Part shown: positions 8,096 to 16,620 of the stretch, in pieces
How the letters are laid out: every line of letters begins with the position of its first letter
How positions within the stretch are numbered: position 1 is the first letter of the stretch
Source: Nocardia sp. SYP-A9097
Lineage (GTDB): Bacteria > Actinomycetota > Actinomycetes > Mycobacteriales > Mycobacteriaceae
DNA: 64,000 nucleotides
Reading direction: 5' to 3'
Assembly (NCBI RefSeq): GCF_009649815.1
Contig: NZ_WJIC01000009.1
Location: 186,001 to 250,000 of the forward strand
The notes under the pieces: generated by a model
The model's database searches: none
What the model was told of the DNA's origin: nothing
The model's input: only the letters and a program-made list of their open reading frames with translations
Translations under genes and position numbers: made by a program

Positions 8096-9109
8096 ATGAA
8101 GACTACTCGCATTGTGCTGGCATCCCGTCCCACGGGTATGCCGCAGCCGGAGAACTTCCGGACCGAGACCGTGGAGTTGGAGCCACCCAGGACCGGGCAG
8201 GCGTCGCTACAGACGCTGTATCTGTCGCTGGATCCGTATATGCGCGGGCGCATGAGTGACGCGCCATCGTACGCGCCGCCCGTCGAGATCGACGAAACCA
8301 TGTGCGGGGCAACGGTTTCCCGGGTGATCGAATCCACCGATCCGGCACTGCGACCCGGCGATGTGGTGCTCGGCTACGGCGGGTGGCAGACGCATTCGGT
8401 CGAGTACACGCAGTATCTGCGCAAGCTCGATCCCGCTGCCGCGCCGCTCACCACGGCCCTGGGTGTACTCGGTATGCCGGGTTTCACCGCGTATTCGGGT
8501 CTGCTCACCATCGGCGCGCCCAAACCGGGTGAGACCGTGGTGGTCGCCGCCGCCACCGGCCCGGTAGGCGCGACCGTCGGCCAGATCGCGAAGATCAGGG
8601 GCGCTCGCGCGGTCGGTATCGCCGGCGGCCCGCAGAAGGTGGCGCTGCTGCGGGAGAAGTTCGGCTTCGACGCCGCCATCGACCACCGCGCACCGGATTT
8701 CGCCGAGCAATTGGCCGCCGCCACCCCGGAAGGGATCGATGTCTATTTCGAGAATGTCGGCGGCGCGGTGCTGGATGCCGTACTGCCCCGGCTCAACAAG
8801 TTCGCCCGCATCCCGGTCTGCGGCCTGGTCGCCTCGTACAACGACACCGAATTGCCGCCCGGCCCCGATCGTATGGGTCTGCTCATGGGCATGATCCTGC
8901 GCAAGAGCCTGACCCTGCGCGGTTTCATCCAGACCGAATTCCTCGACCAGTTCGGCGAGTTCTATCCGGATGTCGCGGGCTGGATCGCCGAGGGGCGGCT
9001 CACCTATCTCGAGGATGTGGTGGATGGGCTGGACAATGCGGTCTCCGCGTTCCAGGGTCTGCTCACCGGCGGCAATGTCGGGAAGCTGAGCATCAAAGTC
9101 GCGGATTGA
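8096..9109 (+). CDS. NADP-dependent oxidoreductase of the MDR/prostaglandin-reductase (CurA-like) group
   Basis: A 337-residue zinc-free medium-chain dehydrogenase/reductase. The GroES-like N-terminal domain contains LSLDPYMRGRMSD, characteristic of the leukotriene B4 dehydrogenase and CurA group. The Rossmann domain has AATGPVGATVGQIAKIRGAR near residue 150 and YFENVGG near 220. Such enzymes reduce the C=C bond of alpha,beta-unsaturated ketones and aldehydes using NADPH. ATG 8096 follows GAAAGG with eight bases spacing. It stands alone and its physiological substrate is not inferable. Confidence 0.9.
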   Translation: MKTTRIVLASRPTGMPQPENFRTETVELEPPRTGQASLQTLYLSLDPYMRGRMSDAPSYAPPVEIDETMCGATVSRVIESTDPALRPGDVVLGYGGWQTHSVEYTQYLRKLDPAAAPLTTALGVLGMPGFTAYSGLLTIGAPKPGETVVVAAATGPVGATVGQIAKIRGARAVGIAGGPQKVALLREKFGFDAAIDHRAPDFAEQLAAATPEGIDVYFENVGGAVLDAVLPRLNKFARIPVCGLVASYNDTELPPGPDRMGLLMGMILRKSLTLRGFIQTEFLDQFGEFYPDVAGWIAEGRLTYLEDVVDGLDNAVSAFQGLLTGGNVGKLSIKVAD

Positions 9110-9127
9110 GCTGCACGGGAACAGCTT

Positions 9128-9781
9128 TCACTTCATGGCAGTGACGTACGGCCGCAAGCCGAGGGCGATGTCCACGCACGCGCCGAGCAGCACATCGCGC
9201 TCGGTGGCGTCCGGCGCGCGCCGCAGCAGCAGCCGGGTGCCGAGGATGGGCGTGGCCAGCGGCTGCCCGGCGCGATCCCACCAGATATAGGTCTCGTACA
9301 GGTCATTCGCGATCTGCCCCAGTGTCCAACCGCCCGCGGTGCGCACCACATCGAGGCGGCCGAACTCCTCGCCCATGCGGTCGAGAATCCGCATGCGGAA
9401 CAGTTCGGGCGTCTTCGGGTCATCGGCGGGGACGAAGTGCAGCAGGGTCCCCGCGGTGGCGCCGACAGCCGTGGAGGTGTCGGCGCGAGTGATGGTGCCG
9501 ATGGCGGTGCCGTCGGCCCGGGTCAACTCGGTCGGTGCGGCGTTCTTGGACCGCACCCACACCACCGAGCCGTCGGCGTAGGTGATCCGGTGCCGACCGG
9601 TCCCGCCATTCTTGAAGCCGAAGAGCATGGCCATCTTGCTGCCGAATCCGTCACCCGCCCCTTGCACTCCCACGGCAAGCGGGTCCCCCGGCCCGGCCTG
9701 GAAGGTGATCTGCAGAGCATTCGAAGCTTTGTGGACGACCCGACCTTCGATCATCATCGAGCCGGCCCGCGGGGCTGACAT
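9128..9781 (-). CDS. Conserved hypothetical protein (beta-rich, cytoplasmic)
   Basis: A 217-residue protein from ATG 9781; ATG 9760 or 9757 are alternatives. There is no signal peptide or membrane helix. The N-terminal half alternates short beta-type segments with Gly/Thr turns (HRITYADGSVVWVRSK), and the C-terminal half contains GEEFGRLDVVRTAGGW and a Trp-rich segment (YIWWDRAG). The look is loosely that of LURP-one or scramblase-like beta proteins, but I cannot assign a family. It converges on the oxidoreductase at 8096-9109 with an 18-bp gap. Confidence 0.7.
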   Translation of the reverse strand: MSAPRAGSMMIEGRVVHKASNALQITFQAGPGDPLAVGVQGAGDGFGSKMAMLFGFKNGGTGRHRITYADGSVVWVRSKNAAPTELTRADGTAIGTITRADTSTAVGATAGTLLHFVPADDPKTPELFRMRILDRMGEEFGRLDVVRTAGGWTLGQIANDLYETYIWWDRAGQPLATPILGTRLLLRRAPDATERDVLLGACVDIALGLRPYVTAMK

Positions 9782-10158
9782 CCGTCGATGGTAAGCCCGC
9801 ACTCGGTCGCGCAGATCAGGATTCAGGCGGCGCGCCCACACGACACGACGGCCGGCCGACGCCTGGCACTTCATAACAATCCGCGAATCCCGCAGCGAGC
9901 GCCTCAATTGTGCGCTATCCCTTGGGAACACGCGCAATGACGATATGCGGGCGCCGCCGCTACGGTCGGATGGTCCTACCACTGCGATCGCTTGCCCAGC
10001 GCGGCGCTCCAACCCGTCCGGAACTGTGCCCGCGCACAGCACAATTCACTCCTTCATGCCCGATCACGCTTGATTGCCGCAGAAATCGCACCGAATCGGT
10101 CAGTCGACTATGTCCGTATTGTGCACAGCAACAATTCTGGACGGTACGATCATTTGCC
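9782..10158. promoter_or_regulatory. Divergent intergenic region with near-repeats before the PucR gene
   Basis: No gene is seen in these 377 bases between two divergent genes. GCACAGCACAATTC at 10034-10047 recurs as GCACAGCAACAATTC at 10123-10137, one base longer, the second copy ending 21 bases before the PucR start. The stretch from 10070 is locally AT-richer than its surroundings. These may be regulator sites or promoter elements. Confidence 0.4.
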
Positions 10159-11364
10159 ATGAACACCTCGAACACCCTGCCCGGAGGGTTCGTGGCACGC
10201 GCCAGCACCGCACTGCTGGAGCGCATCGACGATGTGGTCGACCGGGTAGCAGCGGAAATCGAACGGGCCGAACCGGCTTACGGCAATCTGCACGCGGTGA
10301 CGCCGGAGGACCTGCGCCGCGCCAACCGCGCCAATCTCGAGGCCATGCTGGGTCACCTGGCCGGACGCCGCGAATTGGGTATCGCCGCCCCGCGCAGCAC
10401 CGGCCATCGCCGCGCCGAGACCGGAGTACCGCTCCCCGCGGTACTGCGCGCCTACCGCATCGGCTCCGGTGTGGTCTGGGATGAACTGCTCGCCATGGCC
10501 GGGGACGATCCCGAGGCCAGTCGCGAACTACTCGGCATCGCCTCGCGGGTGTGGAAGCTGATCGACGACTATTCGCAGGCGCTCACCGACGGATATCAGG
10601 AGACGGTCGCCGAACAATTGCGCCGCGATGCCCGCGCATACGATGCGGCCCTGGACGTTTTGCTCACCGGACAGGTCGACGGTGCCCGACTATGGGAGTG
10701 TGCGCGCACGCTCGGGATACCCGCACAGGGGTCATACGTGGTCGTCGCCTCCACCACCGGCGCCGCCGCAGCCGAGGCACTGCCCGGCGTGGACAAGGGC
10801 CTGTCCATGCTGGGCGTGGCCTCGGCGTGGCGGGTACGGACCGACAGTCACATCGGAATCATCGCTCTCACAAGCCGTTTCACCGAACCCAGGCTGCGGG
10901 CGCTACTGGCCGAACGCAGCGTCGGACGGGTCGGCATCAGCTCGGCGTTCAGCACGCTCACCGAATCCGCCGCCGCCCTACGACAAGCCGAATTGGCCTG
11001 CGCGGCAACACAACCCGGTTCACACCAGGTGCTGTGCTACGACGATGCGCTGATTCCGGTGCTGCTCGCCGGTTCTCCCGAGGTCGCGAACGCCTTGTCC
11101 CGCACCGTACTCGGCCCGATTCTGGCGCTGCCCGATCACGATCGCGCAGTTCTGCTGGAGACCATGCGCACCTGGTTCGAACAGGACGGGGAGGTCTCGG
11201 CGGTGGCCGCGGCACTGTTCTGCCACCGCAATACCGTGCGCTTTCGCATCAATCGGGTAGCCGAACTGACCGGCCGCCGCCTCACCGAACCCCGCGCGGC
11301 CACCGAGATCCATCTGGCTTTGGAGGCGCGGCGCATTACGGACGACACCGCACAGGGCCACTGA
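10159..11364 (+). CDS. PucR/CdaR family transcriptional regulator
   Basis: A 401-residue protein. The N-terminal half is an all-helical RsbT-like or PucR sensory region (LLERIDDVVDRVAAEIERAE, GVPLPAVLRAYRIG). A GGDEF-like middle region follows, and the C-terminus has the PucR-type helix-turn-helix (FEQDGEVSAVAAALFCHRNT, then VRFRINRVAELTGRRLTEP, about residues 340-385). Members control catabolic or transport genes and often bind just upstream of themselves. ATG 10159 is chosen because upstream in-frame codons lie in AT-richer, repeat-bearing non-coding DNA. A strong terminator follows at 11384. Confidence 0.9.
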   Translation: MNTSNTLPGGFVARASTALLERIDDVVDRVAAEIERAEPAYGNLHAVTPEDLRRANRANLEAMLGHLAGRRELGIAAPRSTGHRRAETGVPLPAVLRAYRIGSGVVWDELLAMAGDDPEASRELLGIASRVWKLIDDYSQALTDGYQETVAEQLRRDARAYDAALDVLLTGQVDGARLWECARTLGIPAQGSYVVVASTTGAAAAEALPGVDKGLSMLGVASAWRVRTDSHIGIIALTSRFTEPRLRALLAERSVGRVGISSAFSTLTESAAALRQAELACAATQPGSHQVLCYDDALIPVLLAGSPEVANALSRTVLGPILALPDHDRAVLLETMRTWFEQDGEVSAVAAALFCHRNTVRFRINRVAELTGRRLTEPRAATEIHLALEARRITDDTAQGH

Positions 11365-11383
11365 GACAGCCGAATTCCCCGCA

Positions 11384-11424
11384 GATGGCCCGAGTCATGC
11401 ACTCGGGCCATCGTTTTCGGTTTT
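11384..11424 (+). terminator. Rho-independent terminator after the PucR gene
   Basis: A perfect 12-bp stem GATGGCCCGAGT / ACTCGGGCCATC with a five-base loop (11396-11400) is followed by GTTTTCGGTTTT. It begins 20 bases after the stop codon. The T-rich tail makes it one of the clearest intrinsic terminators in the window. Confidence 0.85.
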
Positions 11425-11497
11425 CATGACGCAATCCGGGACCGGATGGTGTTCACGCTCTGTTTAAACGGCCTCCGAACTGCATGGAAGAAATTTC

Positions 11498-11511
11498 CAA
11501 CCAAACGGTTG
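11498..11511. promoter_or_regulatory. Palindromic operator-like site, copy 1
   Basis: CAACC-AAAC-GGTTG, an inverted repeat of five bases around a four-base spacer. The identical 14 bases recur at 11546-11559, 48 bp downstream. The form is typical of a TetR-family operator, placed 83 to 70 bases before the small membrane-protein gene. Confidence 0.6.
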
Positions 11512-11545
11512 CACTCGCTTGGAGAACGTGATCTACTCACATCTG

Positions 11546-11559
11546 CAACCAAACGGTTG
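11546..11559. promoter_or_regulatory. Palindromic operator-like site, copy 2
   Basis: The second identical CAACCAAACGGTTG, ending 21 bases before ATG 11581. Two copies flanking a likely promoter would allow repression by a dimeric or tetrameric regulator. No TetR gene is adjacent, so the regulator would be encoded elsewhere. Confidence 0.6.
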
Positions 11560-11580
11560 GAGTTTCGAACGGAGTCTGAA

Positions 11581-11820
11581 ATGACTGTCACCGCCACCCC
11601 CGTCACCGCTCCTTCGGTGCACGTCCGCGCCGCGATCACCTGGCTCGCCATCTTCCCGATGGTCGCCCTGGGCATGACGGTGATGGCCCCCTTCAGCGCG
11701 ACCTGGCCGCCCGTCCTGCGAGCCCTGGCCTTGACCGCCGTCGTGGTGCCCAGCGCGGTTTACGTGGTGGTGCCCCGCCTACTGGCGGCACACCACCGGA
11801 TCACCCACTCGCACAGGTGA
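11581..11820 (+). CDS. Small two-helix membrane protein
   Basis: A 79-residue protein with two predicted membrane segments (about residues 17-40, WLAIFPMVALGMTVMAPF, and 46-68, LRALALTAVVVPSAVYVVVP) and a His-rich C-terminus (HHRITHSHR). ATG 11581 lies right after the second operator-like palindrome. Similar short proteins in actinobacteria are often under TetR control and may affect drug or solvent tolerance; function is unknown. The His-rich tail could bind metal, but that is speculative. Confidence 0.75.
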   Translation: MTVTATPVTAPSVHVRAAITWLAIFPMVALGMTVMAPFSATWPPVLRALALTAVVVPSAVYVVVPRLLAAHHRITHSHR

Positions 11821-11829
11821 ATACGACCG

Positions 11830-11866
11830 CTCGACCGGTGGCCCACGGCCCAGGTCACCGGTCGAG
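11830..11866. terminator. Convergent hairpin between the small membrane gene and the truncated reductase
   Basis: An 11-bp stem CTCGACCGGTG / CACCGGTCGAG encloses 15 bases. It begins nine bases after the plus-strand stop and covers the last codons of the minus-strand gene, so it could terminate transcription in either direction. There is no T-tract. Confidence 0.5.
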
Positions 11867-12439
11867 TGTCAGTACCGCCTTACCCCGCAGAGACCGATCC
11901 GCCAACGCCTCGAATGCCTCCGGAGTCCTGGTCCAATCGTCGGTGCGCCCGATATGTGGACGCAGCCGGCCATCGGCCACCAGATCGGCGAGAATGCCCA
12001 GATCCTCGCCCAGCATCTCCTCCGGCACCGGACTGATGAAGCCGACAATATGCGCGTTCCAGCCCTGGGCGTAGCCGAAGAAATCTCCCAGCCGCAGCTC
12101 CGCCACCCCACCCACATTGCCGTACCAGGCCAGATGACCACCGGCCGCGACACGCCGAATCGCTTGGGAGAGAAGCGGTCCGCCGATTCCGTCGAGGATC
12201 AGATGGAACGGTCCGAGGGTGTCGTCCTCGAGTGAGGTGACCACCCGGTGCGCGCCGAGCGCGTACGCCTCTTCGACCCGGCCCGGTCCGCTCACCTGAG
12301 CCGTGACTCGCGCCCCCGCCGCGATCGCGTATGCCTTGACCGCCACCACGATCCCATCGGCCGCCGGAACCGGTTCGGGTAGATCCTGGGCCAACCGCAG
12401 TCCGGCGCGTCCGGCGGGATCGGTAACAAAGCCACGCAT
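11855..12439 (-). pseudogene. Internally deleted zinc-free alcohol dehydrogenase/quinone reductase
   Basis: A 194-residue frame from ATG 12439. It begins like a normal medium-chain reductase (MRGFVTDPAGRAGLRLAQDL) but after about 35 residues (VVAVKAYAI) jumps to the Rossmann segment (AAGARVTAQVSG ... YALGAHRVVTSLEDD). Roughly 110 residues that normally hold the rest of the GroES-like domain and the first nucleotide-binding glycines are absent. The C-terminal part is intact (LILDGIGGPLL, HLAWYGN). The reading frame is preserved, so a short protein could be made, but it lacks the catalytic domain. A full-length relative is about 300-310 residues. Confidence 0.75.
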
Positions 12440-12622
12440 GTGAAATCCGTTCGACCATAGTGCTGTGCGCCCTTTGCCGGGCACCCCCGGCGGCAAACCG
12501 AGCGGTCCGATTCTACGGTCCGGGAAAACACCCGGCGCGTCAGCGGCCATCCACCGGGGGCGACCACCGCCTACGGTTACGTCGCGACTCTCCTTGCGCT
12601 ACAGGCGCATCCGTAGCGACGC

Positions 12623-13171
12623 TCAGGTGAGCGCGAAAGTGAGCAGCGCGGCCTGGCCGCCGCCCTCCCGCCACCAGGAATAGCCGAACCAGACGCCCGG
12701 GCTGATCTCACGGATCTCGTCGTAGACCTGTGGGGTCGGCGAGGGTGCGTAATTGAGCGCCCAGGTGGGGCGGCCATCCAGAATGGCGGGCGCGCTGTAC
12801 ACATCGGCGCGCCACCCCTCGATGCCCGCGCTGGTAATGCGGTTCTGCACGTAGCCACCGTTCGGACCGGTATAGAAGGTCTTGCCGATCCAGATCAGCG
12901 GCGCCCAGGACTGCATATCCGGCGGCCAGACCACCCAGCCGCTCTTCACTCCCATCGGTACCACGCCCTGGCCGGCATCGCGGAAGATATCGTCCTGTTG
13001 CGCGGCCGAACATCGAAAACGCAGCGAGTCGATTGTTGCCGCACGATCGCCATTGAAGATGACGCAGCCGCCGCCGTAATCGATATCAGCGGAGGCTACC
13101 GGCGCTGTGAGCGGATTGAGTACGAACGCGGCACCCAAACCTGCGATAACGAGAGCCCGTGAGAACATCAC
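12623..13171 (-). CDS. Secreted hypothetical protein
   Basis: A 182-residue protein with a clear Sec signal peptide (MMFSRALVIAGLGAAFVLN, cleavage after PVASA, about residue 28). The mature part is rich in Trp, Tyr and Gly and has two cysteines (GGCVIFN and FRCSA) spaced to form a disulfide, like small secreted mycobacterial and nocardial proteins. I do not recognise the family. The upstream 13172-13350 region separates it from the divergent serine hydrolase. Confidence 0.75.
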   Translation of the reverse strand: MMFSRALVIAGLGAAFVLNPLTAPVASADIDYGGGCVIFNGDRAATIDSLRFRCSAAQQDDIFRDAGQGVVPMGVKSGWVVWPPDMQSWAPLIWIGKTFYTGPNGGYVQNRITSAGIEGWRADVYSAPAILDGRPTWALNYAPSPTPQVYDEIREISPGVWFGYSWWREGGGQAALLTFALT

Positions 13172-13350
13172 TGCCTCCAGCGGTCGACCCCGGCCTAACA
13201 GTGATGCTAGTTCGCTGTTCGATTGCCGAATTCAAGTGCAACCCAAACGAGACCATACGGTCTGTGACCTGCGAAGATTCCGCCACACATTGACAGCCAA
13301 CTGCCAGCTGAATCACGAAACCCCCGCAGCTTCGCGGCGATTAATTGACC

Positions 13351-14295
13351 ATGGCTCGGAAAACTTCTCGATCACCGCGGACGCGGTGGATGTGGCTCAT
13401 CGCAGGTTGTCTCCTCGCCGCGGTGATCGCGGCATCGAGCACAGCTCCGAGCGCGCTGGCCAACGCGCACGAATCGAACACCCTCGCGCGACGCCCCGTC
13501 GGCACCGGCACCCAGCCGGTGGAGACACCCGAGGCGGTGACCCCGCCGACCACACCGCAGCCGACGCCCGCCACCATCGCGCAGCAGATGCAGTCGGCCA
13601 TCGAGGCGGCCTCACCCGGCAGCACCGTCGGCATCGATGTGGTCGATCTCGGCAGCGGCGCGGTACTGGCCGAGCTGAATACCGATCAGCAGTTCTACAC
13701 CGCCTCGGTGGTGAAACTGCTCATCGCCCTCGACAAGCTGGAAAGCCAAGACTGGCAACCGGATTCGGATACCACCTCGCAATTGCAGCAGATGCTCTCG
13801 ACCAGCGACGACGATATCGCCGATACGCTCTGGGACGCCGACGGCGGCAACGAAATCGTCACCCGCATGACGAATCTCCTCGGGCTCACCGGCACCGAGC
13901 CACCCGAGGATCCGGCGCAATGGGGCGAAACCCGCACCACGCCAAAGGATGTGGTGACACTGTTCGAATACCTCGACACCACCGTCCTGCTCCCCGCCCG
14001 CACCCTCATTCTCGGCGCGCTGCACGACACCACCCAGATCTCCGCCGACGGCACCGATCAATACTTCGGCATTCCCAACGCCCTCACCGGCGACACCTGG
14101 GCCGTCAAACAGGGCTGGATGTCCCTGGACACCTCCACCACCATGGACACCACCGGACTGGTCGCCGCCGCCCCCGGCGAACCACTGCGCTACGCCGTAG
14201 TGGTCCTGACCTCACAACCCGCGGACACCGCCTGGACCGCGGCGGGCGCGGCCCTGACAGCGGGAGTGACCCTCCTGCGCACCGTAATCGCCTGA
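13351..14295 (+). CDS. Exported class A beta-lactamase-like serine hydrolase
   Basis: A 314-residue protein. A twin-arginine-poor signal or anchor occupies residues 12-38, followed by a Pro/Thr linker (about 50-75) and a penicillin-binding/beta-lactamase-type domain. The SxxK motif is SVVK (about residue 121), and the second-loop position reads SDDD rather than SDN. The KTG position reads KQG before WMSLD, so the third motif is altered. It resembles actinobacterial secreted hydrolases related to class A beta-lactamases whose lactamase activity is not certain. ATG 13351 is preferred over TTG 13345. Confidence 0.82.
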   Translation: MARKTSRSPRTRWMWLIAGCLLAAVIAASSTAPSALANAHESNTLARRPVGTGTQPVETPEAVTPPTTPQPTPATIAQQMQSAIEAASPGSTVGIDVVDLGSGAVLAELNTDQQFYTASVVKLLIALDKLESQDWQPDSDTTSQLQQMLSTSDDDIADTLWDADGGNEIVTRMTNLLGLTGTEPPEDPAQWGETRTTPKDVVTLFEYLDTTVLLPARTLILGALHDTTQISADGTDQYFGIPNALTGDTWAVKQGWMSLDTSTTMDTTGLVAAAPGEPLRYAVVVLTSQPADTAWTAAGAALTAGVTLLRTVIA

Positions 14296-14353
14296 CCGCC
14301 AGGCGATTCGGTAGCGGCCGCCCGCACCCGGCGCATAGGTCGGCAGACGCCGA

Positions 14354-14761
14354 TCACTCCAGAGGGAGGACCTTCGCGGTTCCCTTGATAACCATCTGGT
14401 TCTCATCGACAAGTCCGGCGCGCACCTGCACTACCTGACCCGAGGCCAGCGGCCCGCCTCCGGTGGCCGTGCTCAAGGCGATCGTGGCTTGATGCCGGCT
14501 GCCGTCACAGGTTGGTGTGACCGGAGTGCCCTGCGCCGAGGGGTGATCGGCATTGGGGTCACCGACCAGCGCCTGGATCGCAACGACGCCGGCATCCGCA
14601 TCGCAGGCGTAGTCAATGGCTACAGCGCTGGTGGAGGCGCCCGAAACCTCGATCGTATCGGCGGCGAAGGCAGCGGGAGCGGTGGAGATGAGCGCCGCTC
14701 CCAGGGCGGCGAGGGCGATTGCGGTGCTGGCGGAACGCTGACGAATCCGAGTAGTCACCAT
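14354..14761 (-). CDS. Secreted small protein with DUF-type beta fold
   Basis: A 135-residue protein with a signal peptide (IALAALGAALISTAPAAFA, cleavage near residue 33). The mature part is a small Thr/Ser/Ala-rich beta domain with two cysteines (DYACDAD and TPTCDGS), ending GTAKVLPLE. I do not recognise the family. It lies convergent with the serine hydrolase gene and may be cell-wall associated. The longer upstream frame is Pro-rich and lacks coding character, so ATG 14761 is used. Confidence 0.7.
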   Translation of the reverse strand: MVTTRIRQRSASTAIALAALGAALISTAPAAFAADTIEVSGASTSAVAIDYACDADAGVVAIQALVGDPNADHPSAQGTPVTPTCDGSRHQATIALSTATGGGPLASGQVVQVRAGLVDENQMVIKGTAKVLPLE

Positions 14762-14882
14762 GGATCCATGGTCCGGTACCGAGCCCGGCCCCGGTGGGAG
14801 CTCCGGTCCGCCCGGCGCGTCCGACGCCCGGCCCGGGGTGTGGTGGAACAGGGCCGGCGACTGCCACACAGCAGATGCTCGG

Positions 14883-15236
14883 TCAGTCGGCCGTGTCCAG
14901 CCGCACCTCGACGGTCACGCGGCCCTTGGCGTCACGACGGGCGACGGCGTGGCCGCTGCGGTCGATACCGTTGAGGTGCAAGGAGATCGGGCCGCCGGCA
15001 TCGAGGAAGTTGCGCCACCACTTCTTGCCGTCCGGCATGGCGACACCGATCTTGATCGTGTCACCGGAACGCACGTAGGACACCGGGGTACTGAACGAGC
15101 GGCCGGACCGGCGGCCGGTATAGGTGATCACCACGAGTCCGCGAGCCATGAACGGGCCGATGACGGGCATCTCGGTCAATGCCATGACCGCGCCATTCAT
15201 CCGCCGATTGAACATTCCCAAAACCGATGCCATCAC
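14883..15236 (-). CDS. Deazaflavin-dependent nitroreductase-like protein
   Basis: A 117-residue protein with the short split-barrel pattern of the actinobacterial F420-linked nitroreductase family (DUF385): VITYTGRRSGRSFSTPVSYV near residues 37-56 and KKWWRNFLDAGG near 72-83. Members use coenzyme F420H2 to reduce quinones and nitro compounds. Two Met codons (15236, 15233) are both possible starts. It is downstream of fadE20 in the same direction but separated from it by a strong terminator-like hairpin. Confidence 0.75.
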   Translation of the reverse strand: MMASVLGMFNRRMNGAVMALTEMPVIGPFMARGLVVITYTGRRSGRSFSTPVSYVRSGDTIKIGVAMPDGKKWWRNFLDAGGPISLHLNGIDRSGHAVARRDAKGRVTVEVRLDTAD

Positions 15237-15259
15237 CCCACCTTACCCACCGGCAATCC

Positions 15260-15295
15260 CCTCCGGCCGGTGACGAGAGCGTCACCGGCCGGAGG
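15260..15295 (-). terminator. Strong hairpin after fadE20
   Basis: A perfect 15-bp inverted repeat CCTCCGGCCGGTGAC / GTCACCGGCCGGAGG with a six-base loop (15275-15280). It starts 18 bases beyond the fadE20 stop on the minus strand and ends before the nitroreductase-like gene. No T-tract follows, as is common for actinobacterial terminators. Confidence 0.75.
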
Positions 15296-15312
15296 TTCGA
15301 GAAGCGTTGGGG

Positions 15313-16458
15313 TCAGGCCAGTTTCAGGGAACGGCCGATGATCTCCTTCATGATCTCGGTGGTGCCGCCGTAGATGGTCTGCACGCGAGCGTCCATGTAC
15401 GCCTTGGCAATCGGGTACTCACGCATGTAGCCGTAGCCGCCGTGCAACTGCAGGCACTTGGTGATGAGGTCGAGCTGCTCCTCGGTGCTCCAATACTTGG
15501 CCATGGCGGCCTCTTCGACCGTGAGCTTCTCGGCGTTCAGCAGCTCGATGCAACGGTCCACGAAGACGCGCACGGCGGTGGTCTTGGTGGCCAGTTCGGC
15601 GAGCACGAAACGCGTATTCTGCTGCGCGCCAATCGGTTTGCCGAACGCCTTGCGGTCGCGCACATACTGGATGGTGTTCTTCAGCGAACCCTCCATCGCG
15701 GCGGCGGCCATCACGGCGATGGACAGGCGCTCCTGCGGCAGGTTCTGCATGAGGTGGACGAAACCCTGACCCTCGGTACCGAGCAGGTTCTTCCCGGGGA
15801 CGCGCACATCCTGGAAGGAGAGCTCGGCGGTGTCCTGCGCCTTCAAACCGATCTTGTCCAGATTGCGGCCGCGCTCGAAACCGGGCATACCGCGCTCGAC
15901 CACCAGGAGCGAGAAGCCCATGGCGCCCTTCTCCGGATCGGTCTGCGCGACCACGATGACGATATCGGCAATGATGCCATTGGTGATGAAAGTCTTGGAG
16001 CCGTTGAGGATCCAGTCGTCGCCGTCCTTCACCGCGCGGGTCTTGATGCCCTGCAGATCAGAGCCGGTGCCGGGCTCGGTCATGGCAATGGCGGTAATGA
16101 TCTCGCCGGAACAGAAGCCGGGCAGCCAGCGCTGCTTCTGCTCCTGATTCGCCAAGTCCAGCAGGTAGGGTGCGATCACGTCATTGTGCAGGCCGAAACC
16201 CAGGCCCGAATACCCTGCGTAGCTGACCTCTTCGGTCACCACGGCGTTGTAGCGGAAGTCCTTCACGCCACCGCCGCCGAACTCCTCCGGCACGGCCATA
16301 CCGAGGAAGCCCTGCTTGCCGGCCTCGAGCCACACCGTGCGATCGACAATGCCGTCATGCTCCCACTGCTCGTGGTGCGCGGCTACGTGCTGATCGAGAA
16401 ACTTTCGGAACGACTCCCGGAACAGGTCATGTTCTGGTTCGAAAATAGTGCGTTCCAC
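15313..16458 (-). CDS. fadE20: Acyl-CoA dehydrogenase (FadE20-type)
   Basis: A 381-residue flavoenzyme. GTG 16458 is chosen because AGGAGG lies five bases upstream and the length then fits the family. Visible landmarks are the FAD/substrate signature AMTEPGTGSD, the loop LHGGYGYMREYPIAKAYMDA, and the C-terminal IYGGTTEIMKEIIGRSL. It oxidises acyl-CoA to trans-2-enoyl-CoA and passes electrons to electron-transfer flavoprotein. The M. tuberculosis neighbour of hflX is fadE20, and this gene sits in the same place apart from an acyltransferase inserted between them. Substrate chain length is not known. Confidence 0.93.
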   Translation of the reverse strand: MERTIFEPEHDLFRESFRKFLDQHVAAHHEQWEHDGIVDRTVWLEAGKQGFLGMAVPEEFGGGGVKDFRYNAVVTEEVSYAGYSGLGFGLHNDVIAPYLLDLANQEQKQRWLPGFCSGEIITAIAMTEPGTGSDLQGIKTRAVKDGDDWILNGSKTFITNGIIADIVIVVAQTDPEKGAMGFSLLVVERGMPGFERGRNLDKIGLKAQDTAELSFQDVRVPGKNLLGTEGQGFVHLMQNLPQERLSIAVMAAAAMEGSLKNTIQYVRDRKAFGKPIGAQQNTRFVLAELATKTTAVRVFVDRCIELLNAEKLTVEEAAMAKYWSTEEQLDLITKCLQLHGGYGYMREYPIAKAYMDARVQTIYGGTTEIMKEIIGRSLKLA

Positions 16459-16620
16459 GCCAACCTCCTGAGTGACCACATCGGCACATCGCCTCTGCAC
16501 CATACGGTACTCGAAAGTCGAATCAGGGTTAACTTCGAACCCTGGAAAAGTGGTCCGAACTGCGACTGTCTCCATTGACAGTCCAGATCGAAGCAGCTGA
16601 ACCCCGGTAAACCTGGAAGG

